A stretch of DNA of 64,000 bases, taken from assembly GCA_019638805.1 (NCBI GenBank), contig JAHBTA010000007.1, positions 1-64,000 on the forward strand, written 5' to 3'. Origin of the DNA: Microbacteriaceae bacterium (GTDB taxonomy: Bacteria; Actinomycetota; Actinomycetes; Actinomycetales; Microbacteriaceae). Made by a program: the position numbers and the translations under genes. Within the stretch, counting starts at the first letter, position 1. Every line of letters starts with the position of its first letter. The notes under the pieces were generated by a model. The model worked only from the letters and a program-made list of their open reading frames with translations. It did no database searches and was not told the DNA's origin. Shown piece by piece: positions 42,178 to 50,568 of this stretch.

Positions 42178-42223
42178 TCCGGGTGCCGGACATCGGCTTC
42201 GATCATGACGCGGGACTGGGACG

Positions 42224-42991
42224 CTACCGCAAGAATCGATCACACGCCTCGTCGAGAACTTGGCCAAACGCCGTCGCCTGATGGGCGAATCGACCGAGGA
42301 AGAGTCCATCCAATTCAGGTAGCGAACCGAGTAGGCCAGGACCGGCGCTGCCTCCGTAGATGATTCTCACGTCGGCATCCGGATAGTCGCGGCGCAGTTC
42401 GGCGCGCAGCTCTTGCACCACATGGTTCACATACGAGGGACGGGCGGGGACCTGGGCCCCGATAGCCCAGCTCGGCTCGTACGCGAGCGTGAGACGCGCG
42501 CCAGGATTCCCCTCGACGGCGGCTCTGACTTGTTTCCGGCAGAATCGCGCGGCCCGCCGGGGCGTCGTCGCTCGAGGCTCACCGATGCAGAGGAGAACCT
42601 GGAGTCCAGCAGCCATCGCCGCCTCATACTTTCGGTGAACTACGTGACTAGTCTCCCCGAACCACGTGCGTCGCTCGTAGTGCCCGACCTCTGCGATCGT
42701 CACCCCCATGTCCGCCACCATCGTCGCGGGAGTCTCACCGGTGAGTGCACCGCTTCCCCAACTCACGTCTTGGGCACCGACTCTGACTCCGGTGCCGTCG
42801 AGGATCGCGACGGCACGCTCGATCAGGGGCAGAGATGGGATCACGAACGGCACGATGTCGTACTCGGCGAGGTGAGGGCGCGACAGGACGACCCCCCGGA
42901 TGGCAACCAACCAGTCGACCGTTTCGCGATAAGACAGGTATGCCTTGGTGCTAGCGCCGACCAGCTGGCTCCGAACGTCGGGACTAGCCAT
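42224..42991 (-). CDS. Triosephosphate-isomerase-family isomerase (EryH/LerI-like)
   Basis: 255 residues. TIM-barrel with Lys in VGASTKAYLSY, His in EVGHYERRTWFGE (GHSER in true TIM, so Ser is replaced by Tyr), Glu in LAYEPSWAIGA and the phosphate loop IIYGGSAGPGLL. The altered loop suggests a substrate other than glyceraldehyde-3-P, as in L-erythrulose-1-P isomerases of tetritol pathways. It is transcribed away from rpiB-like gene and toward it convergently. Substrate assignment is inference. Confidence 0.85.
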   Translation of the reverse strand: MASPDVRSQLVGASTKAYLSYRETVDWLVAIRGVVLSRPHLAEYDIVPFVIPSLPLIERAVAILDGTGVRVGAQDVSWGSGALTGETPATMVADMGVTIAEVGHYERRTWFGETSHVVHRKYEAAMAAGLQVLLCIGEPRATTPRRAARFCRKQVRAAVEGNPGARLTLAYEPSWAIGAQVPARPSYVNHVVQELRAELRRDYPDADVRIIYGGSAGPGLLGSLPELDGLFLGRFAHQATAFGQVLDEACDRFLR

Positions 42992-43065
42992 CCACGAGCA
43001 TCCTTTGCTTGTCCGTCATGCAGCCAGCCTAGTTCCCTAAGACAAGTCGACTACCGAGCTCGTGG

Positions 43066-43372
43066 GTGCGGCGGTGCGAGTCGCAGGGCATACTGACGGA
43101 GTCGTGGTCGCCACTCGGTCGCGGCCGTGTCTTCGGTGTAGCCGCTCTGGAGCAGCTGGCTTCGAAGCACGAGAAGAGCGTCGCCCAAGTCGTACTGCGC
43201 TGGCATGTGCAACTCGGGTGCGAGGTCATCCCCGAAGTCCGTCACCCCCTCCCGGCTGGCCGAGAACCTCGACGGTTTCGACGTCGAGCTCGACGCCGAC
43301 GACCTCGACGTCATCGCGTCGCTCGAGAACGGCGTCCGCACCGGCGACGATCCCGACACCTACAACGGCTGA
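43066..43372 (+). pseudogene. Aldo/keto reductase C-terminal remnant, frameshifted
   Basis: GILTESWSPLGRG then ASKHEKSVAQVVLRWHVQLG and CEVIPEV match the C-terminal third of AKR enzymes. At about 43231 the frame shifts by one base: the expected KSVTPSRLAENLDGF, DVELDADDLDVIASLENG, TGDDPDTYNG continues in another frame to the stop at 43372. The N-terminal two thirds, including the catalytic Tyr, are missing. A non-functional remnant. Confidence 0.8.
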
Positions 43373-43596
43373 CGAAAAAGAGGCCGAGCCCGAACCGATC
43401 TGTTCCGCGGAAGTACGTGGGCGATGGATAGGATGATGATCGTCTCCCTCGGGAGCAGGGTGCCGCCGGCGATCCGGGATAGGGCTGTGCGGGCGTAATG
43501 GTCCTGATGGGCCCGCAAACCTATGCTGCGTCAGTCGTCGTTGGTATGCTTGGTCAGGCGCATGTTGTCGCTTCTGACCTGTGAGACGAGCGAGGG

Positions 43597-44631
43597 ATGA
43601 CCGCACGGAACCGGCCGAGCATCAAGGAGATCGCTGCACGAGCCGGCGTTGCGCCCTCGACCGTTTCCAATGCGCTCAATGATGTTCCCGAGGCCCGGGT
43701 AGCCGAGAAGACCCGGTACCGTATCAAGCAGGTCGCGGACGAGATGGGTTACGTGCCTAACAGCTTCGCCCGGGCGCTGCGCACCAACCGCTCGCACACG
43801 CTGGCCCTGCTCAGCGATCTGGTGGCGACTACCCCCTACGCGGGAGAGCTGGTTCGCGGGGCTCATGAAGCGGCAATCTCGCGCGGGTTCCTTCTCATGA
43901 TCGTGACCACGGGCAACGACCCCGATGTGCAGGCCTTGGGCATCCGAGCTCTCCGACAGCGCCAGATGGATGGGGTGCTGTATGCAGCGATGAGCCACCG
44001 CGTCGTGACATTGCCGGACAGTCTTTCCTCGGGCCCCCTCGTGGTAGTGAACGCCAGGTCGACCGACTCCCAGCAGGACTGCGTCTTTCCCGACGAATTC
44101 GATGGCGGATATTCGGCCACCAAGGTGATGCTCGACGCCGGTCATCGGCGGATCGGTTTGGTTCTGACATCAGAGTTCATTCCCGCGAGGTACGGTCGCC
44201 TCGACGGCTACCGCGCCGCGCTCGCGGAAGCCGGTGTCGAGTTTCATCCCGAGTTGGTTGCGGAGGGCCCCTCCGATAGCGAGGGGGGCTTCGATGCTGC
44301 AATCCAGCTGCTGAGCAGGCACGATCGGCCCACGGGACTGTTCTGTTTCAACGACCGCATGGCCATGGGTGCCTTCCGTGCCGCCAGGCGACTGGGCATG
44401 GCAATTCCCACTGACGTCTCGATCGTCGGGTTCGACAACCTCGAGATCATCGCCGGGGCGCTCGACCCGCCTCTCACCACGATCGCCCTTCCGTACTACG
44501 AGATGGGGGCCTGGGGAGTGAACAGGGTCATCGACAAGATCATGGGCGTTGGCCACGAGGACTCCGACCCCCACGTCGCGTTGCGAGGAACCTTGGTGGA
44601 ACGAAGCTCGGTGGCGCGACCCCAGGGGTAG
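43597..44631 (+). CDS. LacI-family transcriptional regulator
   Basis: 344 residues from ATG 43597. The N-terminal LacI HTH reads PSIKEIAARAGVAPSTVSNA, LNDVPEARVAEKTRYRIKQV with the hinge helix YVPNSFARALRT. The C-terminal sugar-binding fold includes TLALLSDLVATTPYAGELV, FCFNDRMAMGAFRAARRLG and IVGFDNLEIIAGALDPPLTT. It probably controls both arms of the catabolic cluster; candidate operators are at 38466 and 50215. Confidence 0.93.
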   Translation: MTARNRPSIKEIAARAGVAPSTVSNALNDVPEARVAEKTRYRIKQVADEMGYVPNSFARALRTNRSHTLALLSDLVATTPYAGELVRGAHEAAISRGFLLMIVTTGNDPDVQALGIRALRQRQMDGVLYAAMSHRVVTLPDSLSSGPLVVVNARSTDSQQDCVFPDEFDGGYSATKVMLDAGHRRIGLVLTSEFIPARYGRLDGYRAALAEAGVEFHPELVAEGPSDSEGGFDAAIQLLSRHDRPTGLFCFNDRMAMGAFRAARRLGMAIPTDVSIVGFDNLEIIAGALDPPLTTIALPYYEMGAWGVNRVIDKIMGVGHEDSDPHVALRGTLVERSSVARPQG

Positions 44632-44637
44632 CCGTCG

Positions 44638-45864
44638 CTAGTTCACCAGACCGAGGAAGGCCTCCATGACGGCGTCCGCGAACCGGGCGTCGTTGATGTG
44701 CGCCGGGATGCGGGTGACCGGGATGTCGAGGCGCAGCCGCGACTCCAGTTGCTCGATGAACACGTGGTCGGCCGCCTGGTCCGCGAATGGTCCGCCGGGC
44801 GTGGCGTAGCTGTCGAAGCCCTCCGTCGGGATGACGACGTGGATCCGGCCCACAGCCCTGTTGAGCCGGGCTGCGAGCTCGTTCGCAACCGTCTTCAGCT
44901 CGTCGACGGTGAGCCGCACCGCAGTCACCTGGGGATTGTGCTCGACGAGGGGACGGTCGGCAGTACGGAAGCGCTCGGGAACGGTGTCGAGCGCTCCGAA
45001 GTTGAGCACTTCGATGGCGCCGGGCACGATCACCTGGGGTACCCCCTTCTCTGTGGCGCCTAGAAGCCTTCGGTGCCCGGCGTTGAAGACTCCGCCGTGT
45101 ACGTCATCCGTGATCTCCTTGATCGTGAAGTCGATGACCCCGGTGATGACGCCTTGCTCGACGAGCTCTTCGAGGGCTCGACCGCCCGACCCAACCGCGT
45201 GGAAGACGATCGCATCGAAACCGGCTTTTTCGAGCCCCTCGACGATACGCAGCGCGCCGACAGTCGTGACTCCCAGCATGGTCACGCCGATCGCCTGTCT
45301 GTCGGCGCGGAACTCTTCGGACGGTTCGGCCAGCACCATCCCCGCCATTGCGGCGGCCGCGTTGGTGAGGATCGGAATCGAGATGCGGTTGAGGCCCGCG
45401 ATGTCGGTGACGGAATGCACCATGCAGACATCGCTTGAGCCCACATAGGGGCCGATATCGCCTGATGCCATCGTGGAGACCATTACTTTGGGAACCCCGA
45501 AGGGCAGCGTTCGCATCACGGCGGTGATGACCGCCGTGCCGCCTGAGCCGCCCAGGCCCAGAATGCCGTCGCAGCGACCCTCCGCGCGAAGTCGAGCCAC
45601 GATCCGGGCGGCGCCTCGCTGCATCGTGGCGAGGGCGGCGGCCCGGGCGTCAGCGCCTTCATGAGCGTGCTGCAGCCGAGCGAGTTCTTCTCCGGCGGCG
45701 GCCGCCACCTCCTCTGCGCTGACGTCGGCGGACCAAGAATGGTGGCCGAGAACGCCGACATCGACGACCACTACATCCGTGCCCGCCCTGATCAGGCGCT
45801 CCGCTACGAACGCGTACTCACGCCCCTTGGTGTCGAGCGTGCCGAGCAGCACCACGGTCGGCAT
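44638..45864 (-). CDS. Tm-1-like ATP-binding domain protein (UPF0261)
   Basis: 408 residues. VVLLGTLDTKGREYAFVAER, GILGLGGSGGTAVITAVMRT, KVMVSTMASGDIGPYVGSSD and GVTMLGVTTVGALRIVEGL are typical of UPF0261, named after the ATP-binding N-terminal domain of tomato Tm-1. The neighbour at 45868 matches the TIM-barrel half of Tm-1, so the two domains are separate genes here. Enzyme activity is unknown; a nucleotide-dependent step on the imported compound is possible. Confidence 0.88.
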   Translation of the reverse strand: MPTVVLLGTLDTKGREYAFVAERLIRAGTDVVVVDVGVLGHHSWSADVSAEEVAAAAGEELARLQHAHEGADARAAALATMQRGAARIVARLRAEGRCDGILGLGGSGGTAVITAVMRTLPFGVPKVMVSTMASGDIGPYVGSSDVCMVHSVTDIAGLNRISIPILTNAAAAMAGMVLAEPSEEFRADRQAIGVTMLGVTTVGALRIVEGLEKAGFDAIVFHAVGSGGRALEELVEQGVITGVIDFTIKEITDDVHGGVFNAGHRRLLGATEKGVPQVIVPGAIEVLNFGALDTVPERFRTADRPLVEHNPQVTAVRLTVDELKTVANELAARLNRAVGRIHVVIPTEGFDSYATPGGPFADQAADHVFIEQLESRLRLDIPVTRIPAHINDARFADAVMEAFLGLVN

Positions 45865-45867
45865 GGC

Positions 45868-46701
45868 TCACCTCTTGAGCGACAGGGAATGGAACGCCTG
45901 GACGGTCGCGCCGATCGCCTCCTCCACCGGAAGCCGTTCGATGCTCGACGCTCCCAGGAAGCCGTCTACATCGACCCGGTCGAACACGGCCTGTACGCTC
46001 GTGGCGTCATCGAAGGGGCCGCCGTGCGCGACGACCCAGACGTCCGGGCGCACCGCCCGGGCAGCGGCCGTCATGGCCTCGACTTTCGAGCATGCCTCGT
46101 CGAGAGCGACTGCGTGCTGCGCGCCGATGAAGCCCCCGACCGTAAGGCCGACATGAGCACCGATGACGTCAGCTCCCGCCTTCGTCATGGCCGCGGCCTC
46201 TTCCGGCGTGAAGGCATAGGCGACGGTGAAGATGTCGCGCCGGTTGCACTCGCCGATGAGGTCGATCTCCTTCGGGTAGCCGAGGTCGGTGGCATCGATG
46301 TGCTGGCGGAAGGTGCCGTCGTAGATGCCAGCGGTCGGAACGTTTGTGATGCCCGAGTACCCGAGTTCCATGAGTTGAGAGATGAGGGTGCCGATGTCGC
46401 GGTAGGGGTCACCTGCGCCGATCCCCGCGAGCACGGGTGTTGCCTTGACGACCGGAAGGATTTTCTGCGCGAGGTCGATGGTGATTCCGTTCGCGTCGCC
46501 GTAGGCGAGGTACCCCGAGAGCGAGCCGTGACCGTTCATCCGGAATGGGCCGGTGTTGTACGCCATCAGCGCATCGATCCCGGCTCGGTCGGCCGCCTTC
46601 GCCACGAGTCCGATGCCCGCGCCCCCTAGCAGTAGGGGCTCTCCCTTCCGCCGCCGTTCTGTGAAACGGCGTCGGATCTCTTTCCTGTCCATGCTTGGCA
46701 T
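45868..46701 (-). CDS. Phosphoenolpyruvate-hydrolase-like TIM-barrel protein
   Basis: 277 residues. GEPLLLGGAGIGLVAKAADR, ALMAYNTGPFRMNGHGSLSG, PVLAGIGAGDPYRDIGTLIS and GITNVPTAGIYDGTFRQHID match the PEP-hydrolase-like/TIM-barrel signal transduction family (PF09370-like). Genes of this family pair with UPF0261 in bacteria and fungi, and both are fused in plant Tm-1. Stop is 3 bp from the next start, so the two are co-expressed and probably form a complex. Confidence 0.88.
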   Translation of the reverse strand: MPSMDRKEIRRRFTERRRKGEPLLLGGAGIGLVAKAADRAGIDALMAYNTGPFRMNGHGSLSGYLAYGDANGITIDLAQKILPVVKATPVLAGIGAGDPYRDIGTLISQLMELGYSGITNVPTAGIYDGTFRQHIDATDLGYPKEIDLIGECNRRDIFTVAYAFTPEEAAAMTKAGADVIGAHVGLTVGGFIGAQHAVALDEACSKVEAMTAAARAVRPDVWVVAHGGPFDDATSVQAVFDRVDVDGFLGASSIERLPVEEAIGATVQAFHSLSLKR

Positions 46702-46715
46702 GCGATCTCCCGGTG

Positions 46716-47888
46716 CTAGGCGGACAACTGCTGGGACTGCCGGAATGCAGTTGCGACTCGCTCAGGGATCTGCACATCGACCTCTTCACGCTCGTTGAGG
46801 CTGACGGCCAAGGCTTCCATCGTGATTGTGTTGATCACCGTTTCGGCGAGGCTGACCCGGGGCTGTGCTGAGCCCTGAACGACGTTCGCCACATTCAGGA
46901 GCTGGTCCTTGAAAGCGTTGGACGCGGGCACGGCGAAGGTGTCCGAGATCGTCTGGAACGCTCGCGACTGGTCGCGGTAGTCATGGGCGATCGAACTGCG
47001 GACCGTGATCGTGGTCGCGTCGTAGATGTTCCACGCTGCCGGCAGGTGCAGGGTGCCGTATTGCCCTGAGATCTGGATCTCCTGGTTGGTGTCGGACACC
47101 TCACTCGACTCGAGCAGACCGACCACTTCATTGTCGTAGTCGATCAGGCCCATGATCTTGTCGCTCGTGCCGTACTCGTTTTTCGCGCGGCCGAAGGCCG
47201 CAACGCGTGTCGGAACTCCACCGGCGAAGTGGGTAGACGCGTTCACCGCATACGTACCGATGTCATACAGGGCGCCGCCGCCCTGGTCGGCCCGGTACCG
47301 CCAGGGGCGATTGGGATCGTTGGGGTCGACCTTCGTTCCCACCATGCTCTTGTTGAAGTAGGTGAAGCTCGCTCGTACGTGGTCGATCTGCCCGAGCCTG
47401 CCGGATGCGATGATCTGCTCGATCTTCGCAATCGCCGGGTGGTGGCGGTACATGAACGCCTCGATGACCGTGGTGCCGGACGCCGCCGCCAGATCCCACA
47501 CCCTGAGGGCTTGCTCGCCGGTGAGTACCAGAGGCTTCTCGCACAACACCAATCCGACACCGCCCGCGATGCACTGCTCGATCAGCTCGGGGTGAGTGCT
47601 GGGCCAGGTCGAGATGATCACACCGTCCAGTTCCTCAGCCTGGATCATCTCGCCCACGCTGCTGTAGGAGTTGGCCCAGCCGTAGGTCTCTGCAGCTGCT
47701 GCGGCCGCCGCAGGGTTCGCGTCCGAGGCGGCGACGATCGTGAACTGGTCGGGTACCGCCTGGGCGGCCAGCCCGTGCACGCCGGCGATGAAGCCGGCAC
47801 CGATAACGCCGAAGCGCGCCGGCAACGTGCTGCTCGTGGTCAGGTTCTTGTCGTTCCTCTTCTCATCGAGGACAGGTGGTTGGATCAT
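46716..47888 (-). CDS. Gfo/Idh/MocA-family oxidoreductase
   Basis: 390 residues. N-terminal Rossmann fold with RFGVIGAGFIAGVHGLAAQA, the family EKP motif in LVLCEKPLVLTGEQA, and the C-terminal half with GGGALYDIGTYAVNASTHF. NAD(P)-dependent oxidation or reduction of a sugar, inositol or sugar acid is expected. It could supply the dehydrogenase step missing elsewhere in the cluster. A ~20-residue N-terminal extension precedes the Rossmann fold, so a later start is possible. Confidence 0.92.
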   Translation of the reverse strand: MIQPPVLDEKRNDKNLTTSSTLPARFGVIGAGFIAGVHGLAAQAVPDQFTIVAASDANPAAAAAAAETYGWANSYSSVGEMIQAEELDGVIISTWPSTHPELIEQCIAGGVGLVLCEKPLVLTGEQALRVWDLAAASGTTVIEAFMYRHHPAIAKIEQIIASGRLGQIDHVRASFTYFNKSMVGTKVDPNDPNRPWRYRADQGGGALYDIGTYAVNASTHFAGGVPTRVAAFGRAKNEYGTSDKIMGLIDYDNEVVGLLESSEVSDTNQEIQISGQYGTLHLPAAWNIYDATTITVRSSIAHDYRDQSRAFQTISDTFAVPASNAFKDQLLNVANVVQGSAQPRVSLAETVINTITMEALAVSLNEREEVDVQIPERVATAFRQSQQLSA

Positions 47889-48664
47889 CGTCGGGCCTCC
47901 AAAACCTTCTGAATGTTCTTGAACAGGATGTTGTCCTTGTCTTCTTCGGAGATGTCGGCGTCGAGTACCGAGTTCAACACCTCGCCGAGCTCGTAGAACG
48001 GAACGTCGCTGCCGAACACCACACGTTCGCTACCCACCGCTCGGACCAGTTCTTCGGTGAGACGGGGGTCGCCCTGGTAGGCGACGTCCATGTACACATG
48101 GGGCAGGTCTTTGACGATCTGGATGCACTCCGCCTTCTGCTGAGGACTCATGAACCCATGACCGATGAAGTAGGTCACATTGGTGTACTTGCTCGTCACC
48201 AGGCGCACGTCGGATGCCGATTCGCCGGAACCGGGATCGGGGGAACTGTGCATGAGGCATAGCGCACGGCGGTCATCGAGCACCTCGAAGATAGGGTCGA
48301 CCCAGAGGGGGATATCCAGCCGGTACCCCTCCATCTGCGGATGCACGGCAAGGCCGGCGAGGCCTAGCTCATCCATCACCCGCACCGTCTCCTCGACTGC
48401 CAGCATCTCGTGGCGGGGCTCGATCACTCCGAGCCCGTCCGGAAAGCGGTCCGGATGGTCGCGCACGGCACTCGCGACGATGTCGTTAAGGCGTCGTGTG
48501 TCGCGAATGCCGTCGGATTGCACGTCACCTGCGGCCCGGGACAGCAGCGCCTGAGTCACTCCTGCCCTGTCCATGCGCTCCAGCATCTCGGCCACTGTCT
48601 GGCCGATATTGTTCGCCACGGTCTTTCCTACGTGCGCATGCACGTCGATGCTCTGACGCGTCAT
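47885..48664 (-). CDS. Amidohydrolase-2-like metal-dependent hydrolase
   Basis: 259 residues from ATG 48664, chosen because GGGAGAGG lies about 7 nt upstream; ATG 48682 is an alternative. DVHAHVG supplies the HxH metal ligands, LAVHPQMEGYRLDIP and TYFIGHGFMS the later His residues, and VVFGSDVPFYEL the final Asp. The family includes lactonases and decarboxylases (ACMSD-like). It overlaps the Gfo/Idh/MocA gene by 4 bp, so a dehydrogenase plus lactonase pair is plausible. Confidence 0.85.
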   Translation of the reverse strand: MTRQSIDVHAHVGKTVANNIGQTVAEMLERMDRAGVTQALLSRAAGDVQSDGIRDTRRLNDIVASAVRDHPDRFPDGLGVIEPRHEMLAVEETVRVMDELGLAGLAVHPQMEGYRLDIPLWVDPIFEVLDDRRALCLMHSSPDPGSGESASDVRLVTSKYTNVTYFIGHGFMSPQQKAECIQIVKDLPHVYMDVAYQGDPRLTEELVRAVGSERVVFGSDVPFYELGEVLNSVLDADISEEDKDNILFKNIQKVLEARR

Positions 48665-48713
48665 CGCGTCCACCTCTCCCATGTCCGGCTATATGTCCTG
48701 GTCGCGATCGGGG

Positions 48714-49136
48714 TTATGCGTGTTCGTCTACGGATGTCCGCATCACTAGTCCCTCATCCGCGGCATGTATGGCATGCGCGTTCTCGGGCGTCCCTCCCTC
48801 GGGCCCACCGGGGCTGTACATCACCAAGAGGTGAAGTGGCGCCCAGCCGGTGTTGTGGGAGTCGTGGAAGACTCCCACGGGGATGTGCAGGGCATCGCCC
48901 GGCCCGATGGGGATTCGGTTGCCTTCGCCCACAGTGAAGGAGCCGCGGCCGGAGATCACGTACACGACCTCGTCGCTGTCCTCATGGTTGTGCCACTCGT
49001 GGGATTGTCCGGGCAGCACGATCACTTCGCCAAGGGACATCGCCGAGTTGTGATCGGCGGAGGTTATCAACCACTTGGCGACTCCCCACGACAGCTCGGT
49101 GGATACGACATCGGCGGCGTTGACGGAATGCTTCAT
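48714..49136 (-). CDS. Single-domain cupin protein
   Basis: 140 residues from ATG 49136 (GGAAGGACG upstream). Cupin motif 1: PGQSHEWHNHEDSDEVVYVI, GRG; motif 2: PVGVFHDSHNTG. His and Glu metal ligands are kept (HxH, E, H). Such proteins may be isomerases, lyases or sensors for sugar-like molecules. Its place in the operon argues for a metabolic role. Confidence 0.88.
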   Translation of the reverse strand: MKHSVNAADVVSTELSWGVAKWLITSADHNSAMSLGEVIVLPGQSHEWHNHEDSDEVVYVISGRGSFTVGEGNRIPIGPGDALHIPVGVFHDSHNTGWAPLHLLVMYSPGGPEGGTPENAHAIHAADEGLVMRTSVDEHA

Positions 49137-49153
49137 GTTTCGTTCGTCCTTCC

Positions 49154-49825
49154 TCAAGATCTTTCCGACGGCACCGTCGGACGGCTTGCGCCTGGGGCCT
49201 CGTCGTCGAGCCCGACGAACTTCCACCCGGTCTTCCTCGTGAAACCTGCGTACTCGCGATCCAGCACGAGCATCAGCGATACCATGGAGTCGATGAGCCG
49301 CGCGTTGTGGAGTGGCCCGCAATCGAGAGCACGGTGGTCGAGATCTTCGGCGAGGCCACGGACGATATCCTTGGCCCTGGCGTCGTCGGCGGCGATCTTG
49401 ACGTCGGCACGCTGGCCACTGGCCACGCCCGGTGTGTTGATCGTGGCAACGAAGTTGTCCTTGAACGCGGCAACCACGCCCTCGGTCGTGCCGAGCGCGT
49501 CGCTCGTGTACTCGACCCCTGCCTTCTCGTTGTGGGCAAGGTTCTCGAACGGGTTGGTGATGTCGATGATGATCCTGCCCGTCAGCGACTCCCTGTGCTC
49601 ATCGACGAAGGGCACCACGGCGGGATAGGGGATTGCGATGACGACCACGTCCGCGCCTTCGATCGCAGAGCGGTAGTCGGTCACGGTCGCGACCGGCAAG
49701 CCACTTCCCTCCGGGGCCGACCCCGGGGTGCGCGAGCCATACGTGACGTCGTGCCCCGCCCGAATCCATCCCGTGCCGAGTTCGCGGGCCATGCCGCCCG
49801 TGCCGATGATTCCGATCGCCGTCAC
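49154..49825 (-). CDS. NADPH-dependent F420 reductase-like oxidoreductase
   Basis: 223 residues. TAIGIIGTGGMARELGTGWI is the Rossmann motif, VTYGSRTPG fits NADP binding, and VVVIAIPYPAVVPFVDE with IIIDITNPFENL is typical of the F420 oxidoreductase NADP-binding family. The C-terminal part (GPLHNARLIDSMVSLMLVLD) is also family-like. Overlaps the downstream-transcribed ABM gene's stop (ATGA). Could reduce F420 or a pathway intermediate. Confidence 0.85.
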   Translation of the reverse strand: MTAIGIIGTGGMARELGTGWIRAGHDVTYGSRTPGSAPEGSGLPVATVTDYRSAIEGADVVVIAIPYPAVVPFVDEHRESLTGRIIIDITNPFENLAHNEKAGVEYTSDALGTTEGVVAAFKDNFVATINTPGVASGQRADVKIAADDARAKDIVRGLAEDLDHRALDCGPLHNARLIDSMVSLMLVLDREYAGFTRKTGWKFVGLDDEAPGASRPTVPSERS

Positions 49826-50124
49826 GCCGTCGCCCCAGCCGGTTCCTGGAAGTGATCAACGGTCGGGTCCTCCACGAAGTGCGGCCACAGGAGTTCCCTG
49901 AACCGGGTGAAGTCGTCGGAGGTCACGAAACCCTGCACGTGGTCTTCGATTGCCCGCCAGCGGACCAGGAGGAGATAGTCGCCGCCCTCCACCTCCCTTG
50001 CCAGTTCCGACCACAGATGCCCGTCGGCCGCTTGGAGAAGAGAGTGCGCCTCGGCAAATGCTGCCTCGAACTCCCCCTCTGCTTCTCGCCTTACTCGCAG
50101 ACGCGCTACTTCCAACACGCTCAA
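49822..50124 (-). CDS. Antibiotic biosynthesis monooxygenase (ABM) family protein
   Basis: 100 residues; start TTG 50124 with GGGAGG 6 nt upstream. VLEVARLRVRREAEGEFEAA, FAEAHSLLQAADGHLWSELA and YLLLVRWRAIEDHVQGFVTS show the ferredoxin-like ABM fold (dimeric beta-alpha barrel). First gene of the long minus-strand operon, preceded by the 17-bp palindrome at 50215. Confidence 0.85.
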   Translation of the reverse strand: MSVLEVARLRVRREAEGEFEAAFAEAHSLLQAADGHLWSELAREVEGGDYLLLVRWRAIEDHVQGFVTSDDFTRFRELLWPHFVEDPTVDHFQEPAGATA

Positions 50125-50214
50125 TTGCAGCCTCCCTTGGCTGGACGCGATGACCCGTCGACGGGGCCGGGCGCTAGCACTTGACCGACTGCGTCACCGG
50201 GCTCGATGATGAGA

Positions 50215-50231
50215 AAATGCAAAATGCATTT
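50215..50231 (-). promoter_or_regulatory. 17-bp palindrome in the promoter of the minus-strand catabolic operon
   Basis: AAATGCA-AAA-TGCATTT, 90 bp upstream of the TTG start at 50124, in an A/T-rich pocket of otherwise GC-rich DNA. Likely operator for the operon; the LacI regulator is the obvious candidate, though the core differs from the site at 38466. Confidence 0.65.
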
Positions 50232-50367
50232 CGCACAACATACATACCCGGCTCATCCGGCGTCAAGCCGACATGGTGATCTGCGGGTTCGGGGAGCCCG
50301 CAGCCGCACCCCGACGTCGGTCGGACGCGGTAGAATTGGTGCAAGCCGATCAGATGAAGGAGTGAGC

Positions 50368-50568
50368 ATGTCGACCACGATTGATACTAGGATTGCTCCC
50401 GCTGAGCGCGCCCGTCGCGTCGCCCTCGAGCAGGCTGAGCACAGCGGCGAGATGGAGGGCCTGCACATCACGGCGGCCACTCGTGCTGATGCCGAAGAGT
50501 ACGCGGCCGGTCGCATCGACATTGACGAGCTCGTGGCGCGCGGTCGAGCACGCTACAACCTTGGCTGA
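50368..50568 (+). CDS. VbhA-like antitoxin of the Fic toxin
   Basis: 66 residues from ATG 50368 (GAAGGAG upstream, TAGAAT -10 candidate at about 50331). HSGEMEGL contains the inhibitory (S/T)xxxE(G/N) motif: S26, E30, G31. In VbhA-type antitoxins this glutamate blocks ATP binding in Fic. The C-terminal helix (AEEYAAGRIDIDELVARGRA) is also VbhA-like. Stop overlaps the Fic start. Confidence 0.85.
   Translation: MSTTIDTRIAPAERARRVALEQAEHSGEMEGLHITAATRADAEEYAAGRIDIDELVARGRARYNLG

Noticed and set aside
45661-46629. Plus-strand frame of 322 codons opposite the TIM-barrel gene
   Set aside because: Shadow frame without features.
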